Shown here: positions 14,557-28,479 of the stretch, one piece after another | Layout of the letters: each line of letters begins with the position of its first letter | Position numbering within the stretch: the first letter of the stretch is position 1 | Assembly (NCBI GenBank): GCA_037576195.1 | Contig: CM075102.1 | Location: forward strand, 8,618,001-8,682,000 | Length of the DNA: 64,000 bases | Reading direction: 5' to 3' | DNA from: Phytoseiulus persimilis | Taxonomy: Eukaryota; Arthropoda; Arachnida; Mesostigmata; Phytoseiidae | Notes under the pieces: generated by a model | Told to the model about the DNA's origin: nothing | Database searches by the model: none | Seen by the model: the letters and a program-made list of their open reading frames with translations, nothing else | Position numbers and translations under genes: made by a program

Positions 14557-15849
14557 TGAGTCTGTTATTATTATCATCATTCCTTCATCCGGATCCTGAG
14601 CGGCTGGTTAGAAGGAATTCACTCCTCCTGTGTCGACCGCGAAAATCCCTCCGGCCGGCTTTCATAACCACGCTCTCGTCGATGAATATTTTCGGAAACG
14701 AGTTGCTCCACAAGGGCTCGAAGTTCCGTCGAAGTGACAGAAATCACGCGAGTGTTCAGAATCGGAATCGGGAAATGGTTCCTCTAACTTGCACGGAAAG
14801 GTTTTTCATTGTGTCACAGCCGGTCCCTGGCCTGGTGCCGCCTGCCGAGCTCGAGCGAGCTGAGTTGGATTGAACGGTCCCACAGGTTCGCCAGGGTCTC
14901 CCCATCCCTCAGCTGTCGTTGGTTGATCCAGAGGAAGAAGAAAGCAATCAGAGCCCTGAACTGCCCACTGAGACTTCTATATCCGAGGTGGAACGCTGGG
15001 AGTCGCCCGATTCCAGTTTTGTCGAGGAGCTCTGCCTCTGTCGGAGGAAATCGAAATGTGAACTCTCCGGACTGCTGGCCAGCTGCTGGATCTCTGCGCA
15101 ATGCGACGAGCCCCGCGGAGGAATACCGTGATCGCGCTCTTTGCGGGATGCTCATGCGGCTCCTGTCCGCGCTGGATCTTCATGGCGAGCTCGACGCTGT
15201 CGCGCTCCCCCGTGAGTCTCGTCGAAGATCCTTCGGCCCCCGACATCACAAAAGCACACGTCAACTCGGGTGGCGACACGGTACATCAGTCCGACTGGCC
15301 GCTTGCGACAATTTACTCTTCGTTGAGGCTTCAGTAACGTGGAATTAGCGACATTGCTATGCTGTTCACGCCAAACAGGGGATCATCCCTTGTTCGCTCT
15401 CCGCTCGTTGTCCTCGTCTCCCTCCCAGCGTTCTCCCAGCCTTTATCAGCCGTGTCGCAGAATCACATTGACAAAAGACTCAGCGTCTCCGACCCGTACC
15501 CTGATCCTCGTTGCGGACCTCGTCACAGGCCTTGGTTTCGCTTTTTCCTACGATCTCTAGCTCTGTCCCGTCGTTCTGCCTGCTTCGGGCCCCCATACGA
15601 GCCAAACACTTATAACTGGCTTGGTCCCTGTTCTCCTTATGTCTTGCGGCGAGAATCTGCAGGACCGCCTCGGGGCTTTGGCGTACACATGCATCAGGGC
15701 ACGGCACACGCGATCCCGGATTCATGAGACCGAGCCCGAAGAAGCTGAAGGCGAACATCATTCAAGCCCAACAGGGCGGGACGTAGTTGCGGAAAAAACT
15801 TGGAGAAACTGGCTGGGGGAACTTGGGGTATGGATCTAGTTTTCCTTAC

Positions 15850-16068
15850 CATGGTGAAGACTTCTTCTTGAGCTCCCTCGATCGGACCGTCGTTCACCAT
15901 TCGGCACGCCAAATCTTCCTGCTCCGCGGTCAGTATGAACGCAAATGTTGCACCGGTACATGTTGTCAGCTGGAATGGAAATTCCGTTTTCAACAAGAAT
16001 TCACGCCGAATCGTTGAATTCACTCCCGAAGGAATGAGAGGCAAGCTCCCGACGATGGACAGAGCGTT
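15850..16068 (-). CDS. Candidate internal exon, unrecognised gene
   Basis: This is a weak candidate. On the minus strand a 219-nt open segment (73 codons) ends at an ATG|GTAAGG donor. The best acceptor I can place is a TAG at 16069-16071 with a poor pyrimidine tract, which is the main objection. The peptide is mixed hydrophobic and acidic, with low Arg and Ser, and looks more protein-like than most frames here. A second open frame of similar quality overlaps it upstream, so the assignment is ambiguous. No family could be named. It may be part of the same hypothetical minus-strand gene as the segment at 6.0-6.2 kb. Confidence 0.2.
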
Positions 16069-16071
16069 CTA

Positions 16072-19000
16072 GTTCGCTTCGGTTCCGTTCCACAAATCCA
16101 AAGTTCAATGAAACGGAAGGTTTCGCCATTGCAATCAACAACGTTGATAGCGACGACACAAGGTTCGTCAATAGATCGAATCTAGATTTGTTGTTGTCGT
16201 CCGTGTGGTTCGAATGTAACCCAATGAGATCGATCGTGATGTGAACATCAAGAGATGTTTTTCATGGAATCGGGTGATATAATCAAAACGCCTGAAAGTT
16301 CAAGTAGTCCGAAGGTACGGATCCTTACGATTTGGGCGGCAGGAAGAGGGTCAGACAGGACATGGTTGAGATCACGTAGATGATAGTTTCGCTTCAATCC
16401 CTCTAATTTTCCTCGCCGCTTTTCCCATCAATCCGACTTCACCCAGATTCGTTCCCGACGTCGTTCCGCTTCCATATCAGCCTCCGCTTCGGGTTTCTCA
16501 GATCAGGTAAGACTCGCGTGCCTCGCTTAGCTGCCAGCATGTCAAAATCACTTTGGTGGCGAAGACAGGGAGTATCTCAGCACGAGTCAAAATTGACACG
16601 ATCCGTCTCGAGTTACGTTTTTCGATCCGACCTCCGGGATCGACTTCTCCCGACGATAATCCTTGGCCTCTCTTCCGTACGTCAAGGTCTCTGTGCGGTT
16701 CGGTTTTGCTCCGATTCAGGCATCCTCGGAGAAAAGTCGTCGGTTGCGATGCATGTGCTCGCCCCCGCACCGAATGTCTCTCCCGCCGTAGCCATCTTGA
16801 GAGTATCCACGAATACAAAGAGGATTCATTGGAGCGCCGCATCGCTCGACCGATCAGTAAACAATCAATAGCCGACCAGGGAGCATTTCACCGGACGGAA
16901 CATGGTTACCAGATGAGAGTCATTGATTACTCAATTAGTTGAATGAGCAAAGACTAAACAGACTGATTGAACACGAGCCCACTGGTTGAATGCACAAGCT
17001 ATTTACCGAAAGGGTTGGCTTGAGGACAGCGCGAATAGTGTCTTCATGCGATGCTAAGCGTGTTGGTGTTTGTTTTACGAGCACTCGGTCGAGCTTAAGC
17101 AGACAGCATAACATCACGGTACGCCGCGGGCCGATTATCAACGTTAGCGAATGAGCGCGGGATCGCCGCACATGGTCGTGGAGTATATCAGGGTCGTTTA
17201 ACGCGTATATATATATATATTCGAGAATCCGAAAACGGAGAGGATGTAGCCGAGGTTACCAAAACGCAAACACGACCTACTCGTCATCCAAAGCGTATTC
17301 CACGAAGTGTGGAGATATCGCTTCGGAGTATTACATGACAGTCTTGCAATTAGAGCTGCGGTGAACTGCCAAACGGACCAAACAAAGTCCACGACACCCG
17401 CGCCAAGCGATCGTCTCTCGACGAGCCTGATGGCAACTAATGGATACTCGATATAGTTTCGGGACTTGAATCCGGTACCGTCGAGCAGATAACACCGAAA
17501 CGCGGCGATAATTTAATCGAGATCGGGTTTGTCAAGTTCAAGGATTTCCGCAGTCGCCGAGAGAAGAGTAATATTTTTGAGCGGAAAGGAGGGCAGCTCT
17601 CGTTGGGAATGATCTATGGAACGACAGCGCGGGATCAGCTGCTGCCATGAACCGGGAATGGAGGGACGTTGTCTATTCTCTTTTTTCTCACGCGGTGATG
17701 CGGGAATCCATTCGAGAAGAATGAAATTCTAGAGACACTCTGTAGTTAATCGAGAGGAAATCGAGAGCCGTTCCGCTGGGAAACCGTAGTCTTCCATACG
17801 CGAAGTACGTCGTGGAATCCACTCGATAGTCGATGACTTCGTCGTGGCGCGCAGAACAAGAGTGCATTCGGTGGGAGATAGTATGGGATGGGTCGCACTC
17901 GAGGGGGTCAACGCCCGTAACAACAACAAGGAATGGATCCCGCGGACGAGAGGAAATACAAACGTCGAAAAGCACCGGGAAAGGATGAAATCCTCTTGAG
18001 TCATCGGCGTCGGATCGCTTACGGACTGAGAATATCTCTCAAGGGTGATTACACAATCTAAAGGGGTGTTGATTAGTCGAGGGCAAAATTGGGAACTGGC
18101 GTGAATTGAACATATGACGTCACTCGAAGCTCGAATGCCGAGTATCCAGTGGAAGAGGATGCAGCGCGTACAGTCGGAACGACTAGAGGAGACGTCAGAA
18201 AACAAATTTCGATTGAATGATAAGGAACACACTCGAAAACCATCACCGAGAAAACCACCGATTTGATTGACTTCCGTTGACGGACTTCCGGCTGAATCCG
18301 TAGCCGACCCCCGGTAAGACGAACCTGAGGTCAGAAAGCGTCCCCTCGAAAGCTCATAGTGGACAGCTCTCGAGTCCGGTCTCGTGCATGCAGAAAATCT
18401 ATAGTCAGACTCCGCACAACGGGCTGAGCTGAGCAATGCACCCTCTCAGACCTCGACGCTATCCCAGATTTCATCATCGAATGAGATTGTTCCTGCTAGG
18501 AACAACGTCTTTATGATCGACATTATCATCGCACGCAATCAAGCCAACGGCAGACGGAGTAAGGCCTCGCGGACGTCGTTGGATTCAATCTCCATTTGTC
18601 AGTCAGTATAAGTGAGGATTCCTCCGTTCCCTTCTTTCCCGAGCTGAGGCGAACGCCTAGGAAAGTTCCCGGCGAGAACAAGGAATCTGAGCCTGCGAAA
18701 ACCAGCCCAATGAATGATCGAGCTCATACCGGCGAAACAATGGCCGGTCGAAGGATCTCAGAGGAAGCAGGATGGAAGTGGGTTGCATCACGTGTTGCGG
18801 AGCTTCATAATGAGAATGAACATTGCCAACAAGGTCAAGATTCGAAATAGAGCTTCTTCTCGTCAACCCACCGTCCGTGCTGCCAAAGCGAAAAACTCGT
18901 TCTTCAGGGGCCAATCTTCGCTATCTCCAGAATTCATCTCAACGGACCACGATCAAGGAGCGTTGCATCCTGAATAAGCCCACTCAGCAAGCCCAGGTCG

Positions 19001-19599
19001 GCGATTGAGGGCTGACCTTGTCGGGACCCGATTCGAGAGCTGACGCCCCCCACAACCCCAACCCCCGAAGTACTAGTGGTCGCTGATGGAACACTCTCGC
19101 TCACAACGCCTGAGTTTTTCGTATGAGATAGCCTCATATTCCGCCACCGAGTTCCGATTCGCCCATGAGCAGGAGAATAAATCCAAGAAGGTTCTGCATG
19201 AATGCATGTTCTGGCATCTTCCGAGCAAGAAAGGTTTGACGGTTCAAATTCCAGTACAGTCCTACGGTGTCCGGAACACCCCTCCGCCTGGCACGGAAAT
19301 CCCTCAGCGGATCCTTTGTCGGCTTCCAAACAATCTCGGATCGAGCATTGCGATAGTATTCGACGAGATCTTCCTCTTTGAAATGTCGAAGGATATTTGA
19401 AGCTCAGACACGCTCCCGTAGAGGCTCACATGAGCTATTCCGCCACCTGTCCACTGAACTCGAGATGGAAACTCGACTTTGAAATTGGCGCCATCGGAGC
19501 CTGGCCATCGGCACACATGGGATAGAATTCACATAGGTCTGCTTGTCTGTTGTGGAAAACATCGACTCGAAACTCAAAATTTGGGTGTACTTTCCTAGC
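16072..19599. other. No gene recognised
   Basis: The longest open frame of the whole window, 17729-18436 on the minus strand (235 codons), lies here. It is Ser/Arg/Cys-rich with no motif and is close to the length expected by chance. An AT dinucleotide run occupies 17206-17220. Confidence 0.5.
17206..17220. repeat. (AT)n microsatellite
   Basis: Alternating A and T for about 15 bp. Confidence 0.9.
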
Positions 19600-20070
19600 G
19601 AGTCGTTCTGATCGTGATTTCAGAGAGAGGTTCCCGGATTTTTCTGGAGCACGTCATTCAGATCAGAGTTTCGGGGTCGTTCCGAGAGAGATGCAGAAAA
19701 TTTCGTTTTGATCATACTTTTTGTTTCCCGGCTTAACCTCTCAGCCAGCCCTCAGAAGTGTCCGGGATCACCTTTCGGTATTGCTCGTTTTGATCATACT
19801 TAGGGGAACCCATGAAAATACATTCTTCTGGAGTTTATCGATCAGAACGTATTCTTTGGGAGACTTGGATTCTTTTTCGGTGTGCATCGTTTCGATCATA
19901 GTTCCGGAAATTCCAGAGGTGACCTTCTAGTTTTGTGGTTTTGATAACGCTTTCCAGCAGCTCGAGGTAGAATTCAGGAATGAGTCGTTCCGGATGTGGT
20001 TTCGGAATTAACAGGGTTTAACTAACAGTACTCCAGAACAAAGGCGATCTGATCGTATTTTTGGGAGGTG
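19600..20070 (+). repeat. Degenerate tandem array, period about 50 bp
   Basis: A core like TCGTTTTGATCATACTT recurs at about 19602, 19652, 19702, 19784, 19834, 19886, 19935, 19984 and 20044. Most steps are 49-51 bp. One step is 82 bp and one is 60 bp, so units have been lost or altered. Copies differ at many positions, which points to an old array. Further core-like words near 20151, 20290 and 20390 suggest it once ran longer. The short open frames inside it are by-products of the repeat. Confidence 0.65.
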
Positions 20071-21910
20071 CGTAGATGTGGCATCTTGGCATGGCAACAT
20101 GGAAGTCTTTCAGATGATTATTTTAGAATTGTTCGGCATTGCTTCTAGAGTCGGACGTTTTGATATCCTAGCAAAACCGAACCGAATCCTAGTCGCATCA
20201 TCAACATTCCACGACCAGATCAACAGGGAGGGCGAGGTGGGCCGCGAGCCGGCTCTATTTCATGAACGGCTCAGAGATGGTTCCGTAAAAGCTCGTTCTG
20301 CTCTTCCTCCAGGCATGGTTTCCAGATTCCGTTGGAGGTAACCGCACCAATCACGGATTTGGAGAGGCTTCGGGATAGTTCTAAACTACGTCGTTCTGAC
20401 CTAGAGAACACCGTACGCAGGATCAACGGACAATGAGACAAGAAGCTTTTTCCCGGCTACGTTCGGAGGTGACGTGTCGTAAAGTAAGGAGTGACATGGA
20501 TGACCCCCGTCATGACACATTGACACATGGCAGGTTCGGTACCGACTTCACTAGCTTATCGGCTCTCGGGACTACGCATCGGATCTCCCCTTCTTCGACG
20601 AAGAAAAGACAGTGGAAAACTCTTGAATCGAAATATCGTAAGTATATTAACGAAGAACTTCGCCGGTCGATTTCCCGTGGTAGCCATTCATTCCTAGATA
20701 TTCGGGCGGGGAAATCGAGAGTCTTCGTTCGCGTCAGGAAGGAACACTGAGACTGGGAGAATCTGTCAAATTCCCATAAACCTCATATGAGCATGAGTGG
20801 CAGAAATCACTCAAAAAGTATCCGACTCGAATGAATGAGTTCTGCGCATGAAGTTCGATGACATTTCGATCTGGGAGGTTTTCGAGGTGCTCCCATAACC
20901 AATGAAGAATATTCGAGTCAGATCTCAGAAACTGAGAGTCAACACGGCTTGCTTTTCATGGGTGGACAACATGGGAAACGATTGACGGCGCGATCTTCGG
21001 TAAGCTTCACGGAGTTTGGGCAAACGCCTCGGTGATCCTCGAGACGGATGTGGTTTGGAAACCGTTGCCCTGATCGCTCCGTTCTCGGCCACATAGTTCA
21101 GACGAGCCTTGCGGGACAGAAAGAGCGAGAGAGACACGGAGTTGAAATTACTCGGCCGCTGAGTGAGCCGCGACAAGAATAACTCGAGGAAGGTGTCGTC
21201 GGCGGCCACAATCGCTCGTTGAGTAGCAACAGCGGTCGTTGAGTAGATTTAGGATTCTGGTCCGCTCTGCTACGCCGAGAATTCATCGAGATCCGTTGAC
21301 CGTGGCCCGAATGATCGAAGTTTCCCGATATTCGACTCCAATCTTCTAATGACTGGTTCGAGGAGGGAAATTCAAGCTGAGAGTAGAGAACGCCGAGTGT
21401 CTCAGTCGAGCCTGTTCCGGTCTTGGCTTTGATTCCAACTTTCAATCCTAGTGATGGCGCCGGTAAACCTTGTTCGAGGAATGAGGAACGCAATATTTCC
21501 TGCTAAGCTCACACCGACTTCGACGAGGGATGAATCATGCTGACACTCAAATCCATACCTCGTAGAGCCTACGAATCTTAGCCTTCCCAAGAGAGTCAGT
21601 GAACTTACGTGGCGGTTGACTTTGGAGAATACCTCTCGACTCGTTGATTCACATAGGCTGCCTGCGGAAAGAAATTTTCGGGTCATGAGTCTGAACTGAA
21701 ACGTCTTTCGTCATCAACAAACGATAATGCGTCGGTGATCGATTTAGGTCCTCGAGGTATGAGTCGCAAGGCCATGCCGAGCAGTGGGTGAGTTCCTCGA
21801 TCGGCTCCAGTCGAAGCCGGACAAGTCCATCGATACAGACTCGCAATCGTTCGCGGCGACGTGTACTCCATACTCTATTGATGACCTGTTCTCCTCAGAT
21901 TCGTTTCTAG

Positions 21911-21930
21911 GTGGGGGGAGGGGGGGGGGG
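21911..21930. repeat. Interrupted poly-G tract
   Basis: G-run broken by a T near its start and by one A. Confidence 0.85.
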
Positions 21931-24900
21931 ACGGCTGCGTTTGGATTGTTTGAATCGAGAAGCTGCTCTCAAGACATACTGTGAGTTTCTGCTGCCGATT
22001 CCCCCACCTAAAACCGCTTATAGATCAGGCAACAACCCCTAGGCTTGAGGAGCAGCGGATCGAGTAATTTCCTCAAAGAACCATTGATCGTTGCCTCAGA
22101 TTTATCTGATTCATTATTCATGGACAGTTCGACCGCTTTTCGTCCCACTGGTCTCGTAGCCACTGGTACATTTCCGGGTGGAAACCGACCGTTGTTGACC
22201 ACGCGACATTTCGTCGAAAATGTTCGAGAGAGCATCATCCTTTGATTGCGGAATTATTCAAGGAGTCATCCATCATCACGAGAAATCGTTCCTGGCGATC
22301 GAATGCAACGAAGCAGATCCGGGAAGAGTTGGCACAAAAAGCCGAAGAAAGGGCTCTGAGGCGAGAGTGGCATCGAGGGGTATCAGTCGAGCGAATAAAG
22401 TCAAAACTGGAGCTGATTTGCCTCACACGCTGTTTCGGGCGGTGGGCAGCGGGTCAGTGTTGACGTCACAAACTCTTAATAACGGCCCTCTACTTGCTGT
22501 GTTGTTGCCGCCAGACCAGCGGGAAAGATCAAGCCTGTTTTTTCTGTTTCCCGTTCCTCTATTTCGTCGTCACAGCCGCCAGACTCACCAGCTAGTATGA
22601 GCTCGCTCCCTGAGTCTTGTATCCTTGCCATCGGACGGGCACATCGATCTCGCCGGAGCATGAAGCTCGGGCGCAGCCAAGCATTTGCCTTCTGCTCCGT
22701 TCCGTCAAAACAACGCAGTTCTGTCATGTTTTTTTGTATTTCCCAAATGGGATCATCAATTGACCTTGGTCGAGACGAGCGGGGGATCATGCAGAGATTG
22801 GTTCCCATTTGGAAACCGTGAAAGCGTCGGAGAAATCGACTGGGAAAATACGCTCAACAGATCTCGACATTCGCGTAAACCCTGATTCACAGGACCTTCT
22901 CGCACAAAGCGAGTTCAAAGCGAAACTTTCTCTAGAAGTACATCGTTACCGTGTCAAGCCCCATGTTTTAGCTCCCTCAGGTTCTCCCAACACGAGGATT
23001 CAACCATTCTATCAGCGAGACTCGGCCGAACGAGCGTTTGAGCTTCCGTTTTGCCCTCCGAGACGATCTTTCCAACTCTCCCGCGCGGAAGCTTCGGGTC
23101 GAGCGTCTTGTCCCGTCGCGCGAACCGAGAGGGCTGAAACCCAGACGGAGATGTGGCCCATCAGGATCAGCTGACGCGGCTTCTCCGAGCTGGAGGCTGA
23201 GAGAGTTACACCGCTCCGTCACGAAGAGGCGCGCTTGGACGTGGCAAGGAAGAATGTGCGGAAATTGGATTTCTTGCATTTCTGAGTCTCTCGAAGAACC
23301 GTTAAGAGACCGCCCTGTCGAATGGCATACCCTCTGATTACCTAGACTTCCCACAAGGGCTCACGCTCTGTTCCCAATCGATGGGAGGTGCCGAGGGACT
23401 CTCGATCGCATTGAACCAGTTGGGGCAAGTCGGGGGTGGGCGGAGTGGTTGAGGAATTCTTGTCCGAGGCGAACAATCGTTGCCCGCCGATGACCTCGTT
23501 CCCCGCATTCTTCCCTGGTGGACTCTGTCCTCCGAGCAACGTTTTGTTCCGGGTGCAGTGGAAAAAAGAAGAAGGAGAAAAGGTGGAAGTCCGGCCAGTC
23601 CCTTTTTCGTGTCATTAAGCAGCCCATTACCTCCACTAGACGCTCGTTCAGGGCCAGTTCCGCCGTCGCCGGTTGACACGGGAAAGAAACTTGGTTCCTT
23701 TCAAAGTTTTCGCTCGTCCCGCTCCCTGTTCTCGTCCACCGGATCCGTTCCTTACTCATCCCCTGCCTCCTCGGCTCATCTACTGGGCTCTATCCTTTGG
23801 AGGAAAGCACTCGAACCTGTAGCTCAGGAGCGACTTCGCTGAGAGTTGTGTCGAGGTCAAGTAACTCGATACGTGTTGCCGGACCTCGAGAGATCCGGAA
23901 GCGCTGAAGTTCGAAACTATTAAGGAGACTGGTGGGCGGACCAGAGCAATGATTCCGATCGCCAGTGTTCTTCCGAAGACCCTCGCAAACCCCCGGTTTT
24001 TGAAAGCTTCGGGATTGAGGAAATTCGATTTTTTTTTCGGGAAAGCCTACCCTGGGACTAAGGATGTTTTTTTCACTGGCAAACGAACGCGTTGTCCAGA
24101 CTGTGCCACAGCCGCAGTAAACTACGGTGGGGGTCGCAGATCTACTTAGAACCTGACATCCTGGCTCGGCTGGTGCACTACACGGCAAATACTGCGTGGG
24201 AAGCTCAGCATGCGCTGCCTCGGGAACGTCGGCGATCGGAGTCAATCGAGTCGAGCCCATCCCGACCCGATCTGGGAAGATCAGCCCTTGTTCTGAGGCA
24301 GTCATTCCTTGGGCTGATTGATGAAGTTTCTAAAACTAGATAAAACCTTCGAGACCCTATCCTCAGTTCCCGAGGTCCCGACGCGCCTAGAATCGTAACC
24401 GAAAACTCGATCTGGATGGAGGTGGGAACGCGCAGCGAGCAACAGGCGCGAAAGAAACCAGAGCACTCGGAACGGAACCGACAAACGTCAACTCACCGAC
24501 CGCGCAGTGAACCAGACTCAATTACAATAATGGAATTGCATGAGATCCGATCGAGTATGGGAGCAGGAAAGCTGATCGTCAACATACACCGGCTCGCCAT
24601 GCGTTCTCGCTATCATCAACGTCATAAAAAAAAAAAACCATAACCATCATCTCCATCCTACATCGACTCCGCCCTGAGATCACTCCCATTGTCTTCCGCT
24701 GGGCATCGTCTGATGTTGAACGATTCGCGGGGCGCTCCGGGCGATGAACGACCGTGTAGCCCACCACGTTCTGAGACAGAGAACTGGCCTAACATTCATC
24801 GCGGTCGATATTCCCGTGCGAAGCTGGGGGGGTTCGGAGGCGCGGGAGCCGGGACGAAGGGATGGAGCCCGATCAAGGTCGAGATAAATACCTGGGAGGG

Positions 24901-26477
24901 AACTACATGAGGGAATTCCACAGATCGCCCTCAGGCTGTTTCCCAGAAACTTTCCGTCTCTCCCGCTCCCTGGGGGAGTCATTCCCCTGATGAGCAAGTA
25001 ACTTCGTTGGAAGCCGCTCGAAACAGCATCAAAGCGAAAGAGTTAATTGTCTGTTACCGAACTTTGTGAATTGCGATTGTTGCTCAATAAAGGTTACAGA
25101 GCCCGACCCGACAAACCTTGAGCAAACACTCACAGGCGGATGCTGCACAGCGGAGGGCTCGACTTGCTGCTTCGAAGATTACGATGATGACGGTGTCGTC
25201 GACGTTAAGAAAACGGAACGAAGACTTCAAAGCGCCGAATCAAGCAGATCGAGTTTGCTCCGAGACAATCAAGCTTCAATCTTGCGAGGCGTCGGACCCG
25301 ATCGACGGCAAAACGTCATCGAATCGAGTATGTGTCTCCAAAATAGGGAAACGATGACTCGAATGCTCGCTCCGCGTGACTTAGCGTATTCCCCCTGAAT
25401 ATAGAGCGTTACCCATAAGACGAGCACGTCCTCCTCCATGAGGATCATCCGTTGTTTCCAATGTCGTGAATATTCCGTGTAGCGTCAGCGACTGAAACTG
25501 TCCTCGAGCGGTAAGTGCCAAAGACTCCCATAACATGCCGCAGTCGAGAGAGTCGGAGATGGAATTATTCGCAGGAATTCTAAATTAATTATTCCCCGAT
25601 AAAAAATGGGATACTTCCGCCGACGCTATCCGTGCTCCGCGTGGGACGACAAGTTAACAAGATACGGAGGAATAATTGACCAGGGCTGTGAATCTTCGTT
25701 GCCCTCACGATCCCGCTCTCGGACCCCGCTAGCTCCAGAAGCATTGTCTGCAATCTCGGGGTTTCATCAGGGATTTCTCCTGTGGTGGAGCACTTGACCC
25801 GACTAGCGCTCGTTTCCGGCTTCAAACTTCACTATTCTATCGCGAGAAACATTTTACAGGAGCCTCGACAAGTCAGAGAGTGGGGATGGCCGTTGGGCAC
25901 TTCGAGGCAAATCGCGCGGAAGTATTGCGTGGAATACAAACGAATCACTGCGAACCATACCATTAATTATCAACTTTCCCCGTTTGCCCGTGACGGGAAT
26001 CGTTCGAGGTGGTTCTGGATTTCTACTGGGCAGGAGCCACAACTTTCGAATCGCTTTCCTCTGAGTTCCGTGCTCCGAGGACTGGAAACGAGATAACAAC
26101 CGCTTCGCCGGATCCAGCCCGGCTCGATTGTCGAATTACGTGGCCGCGATCGTTTCGTAGACGGTTTGTTCGTGATCATATGGAACGAAGAGGATCTCAC
26201 AGACGTATAAGTATTGAATTCCACGTGAGCTCAAAAAGATCAAATGCGCCATGAAACAAGGGGTTTGCTTCCTCGATCCCCCTTCATACTTCCGCTTCGA
26301 ACGAATCTTTCCTTGAGCCCATCAATGATTCCGCTGCTCGAAATATTCAGGCGTTTCATGTACGAAGCGCACTGGCTCCGCAGAGAATCTCTGTGTGGGT
26401 CACGGAATTAGATTTTTTTTTCAGACGGAGGTGAGGTTCCTCGGCGGGTGATTCGGTGATCCCAAGATGTGATGCGA

Positions 26478-26492
26478 GGGGGGGGGGGGGGG
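26478..26492. repeat. Poly-G run
   Basis: About fifteen consecutive G, read directly. Confidence 0.9.
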
Positions 26493-28479
26493 AGAGCGGC
26501 ACATTTCCGCACAAAGACTCCGAAAAGTGAATCTGGCAACGCGAAACATCACGCACCGAGGAGGAGACCGACTCACATCATAGCATTCGTCTCAAACAGC
26601 GAGCTCGTCGCTGGGCAAGCGACAGAGAAGAATGCTAGCAGAATGAGCCCGGTATAAATGGGGTTCCAGAAACTTACCACAGAGGTCCAGAAGCGCCTCG
26701 ACGCTGGATTTCATTCTTTTCTCGTAATTCCAAGTCCTACCGACCCTGTGGACAATAGAGAGAGATTGCTTTAGGATGGAACAATAATTCGGATTCGTTG
26801 ACAACCTGGAGCCGCTTCGAGCGTGACGCATCGCGGGTCGTTCGACTTCACAAGCAGAATCGTACTTGTTCATTTTACGTTGCTATTCGCGATCCGGTGC
26901 GATATCGAGATTCACTGAGCGATGACCGCTCCATCGGAGGCCACTGACGGCCAAATAACGTCATCCAGGGTGGGGTTCGGGCAGAACGGAGCGGACGTCG
27001 TCAGCAACCACGAGTCGTTGGCTTCTGGGAGCTCGAGGATCGCCGTCCGGGGAGTCGGACAAGCGTAAAAACCATCGATGAATGCGGCTCTCAGCCCCGA
27101 TCTAATGGGCCGATGTCACTCGATAATCGATACTTCATCACACGCGGAATAGACCTGAGACACCAGTCACACATCCAAAGACAGAAAACGATCGACTCAG
27201 CGTACGTTCACTCCTCGCAAGTTCCTATGCCTCGGATAGGCTTATACGGCCTGGGTGTTGAGGACTTGTGACTGATCGAGGACTCGGAGGTTCTCCATCG
27301 TTCCCCCCGAGATTCCCCGATCGCATAGCCCCGCCGTCGAATGAACCGCAGAGCTTCTCTCGTTCACCTCTTCGAGAATTCTCCTCAAGAAACGATTTTT
27401 TTCTCCGAGATGCTCGGGGTTATCATTCTCCTTCACCTGTCGAGATCCGCGACGACAGTTCAATCGAGAAGATCTTTTGAGATAGAGGGCAAGCTCGTCT
27501 GGACATCACTCGGAACTCACCGAGATTCACAGGAACAGCGGTTTTGCGTCAAGACTACGACCCCGCAGTGGAATGCCGTGGTTGACAGCGTTTTTTTTTC
27601 GGGAATTCTCGTTCTACGGCCTAACGGTTCTGAATAGGGAATTGGTCGCTCGAAGGTATGGTAAGGCTTCTCGACATCGACATACCCAACACGCTTCCGG
27701 ACGAAAAAAAGTATGTCGTAGTAAAACACGACTCATTCATAGGCGCCGCCGCTAAGCCGAGGCCCCGGGTTATGAGGCTGAATGTATAACTGGGTGGCAT
27801 ATTAGCACAGCCCTCCATTTATTGGGGGAACGGTTCGCCGTGCCTCCAGACCACGATATCGGCAACATCCAGTCTGTGAAGAGTGAGCTCGCATCAAAAA
27901 AGTCAATTCCGACAGCGAGACGGCGACAGCTGCAGCTGATAGATTCGCAGATGCAGAAAGGGCGGACTGGACGCTGCGTAGACGAACGGGTCCCGTTGTC
28001 GGCGTCCGTCCTTTTTTCTTCATCGCGTTACTCCGCTCCTCGGGGAGACGATCCCCTCGTGATGGTGGGATTCAGTGTTCGCGTTTCATATAGATCGCCG
28101 GAACTCAGAAGCTGTCGTCGAACGTTGTCGCCGTCTTGAGCGCTGTGCGATCCGACTCAGACATCAGTACTGAGCTTCAGGGTCAGTTCCACCGTCTCGG
28201 TATCCTGTCGCGTTGAACACCGGCAGATGATTTTTGCCATGTTCTCGCAGATCCGGTGGGACGAGGATGTCAGAAACGATCGACAGTCTTCGGAGCAGGT
28301 CGACGAACACTAGCTTCGGAATACATGATCAGCGCCCGCTTTGAGCAAACTGCACTGTATCACGACCAAGTGCCCTTCGTCACGACGCCCTCGTTCCTCA
28401 TGACGTTATCAAGTGCAACATGTCCGCCACGCATTCTCGACGTCGATGTTCGCTTCGGATATTCATCTTGTGCGGGGCT

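Larger units (their letters stand above)
6366..15849. other. No complete gene; fragmented open frames on minus strand
   Basis: Between about 7.0 and 10.4 kb the minus strand shows many short open stretches with fairly protein-like composition, for example around 6942-7319, 8472-8663, 8904-9119 and 9700-9969. They change frame every 30-70 codons with no room for introns between them. Either this is a decayed coding region or it is chance. No domain could be named, so no gene is called. A C-run lies at 12097-12112, a TC run at 12886-12920 and GA-rich DNA at 14515-14555. Confidence 0.4.
20071..28479. other. No gene recognised
   Basis: Only chance-like open frames were seen. G-runs lie at 21911-21930 (interrupted) and 26478-26492. 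Nothing else in this stretch could be assigned. Confidence 0.5.

Noticed and set aside
16020-16400. Minus-strand peptides with a faint resemblance to a Cys-loop channel membrane segment
   Set aside because: The hydrophobic stretch is too short, no Cys-loop or other membrane segments follow, and the frames conflict with the exon candidate at 15850-16068.
17729-18436. Longest open frame, 235 codons, minus strand
   Set aside because: It is Ser-, Arg- and Cys-rich without a motif, signal peptide or splice context. A frame of this length is near what chance gives in six frames of 64 kb at this composition.
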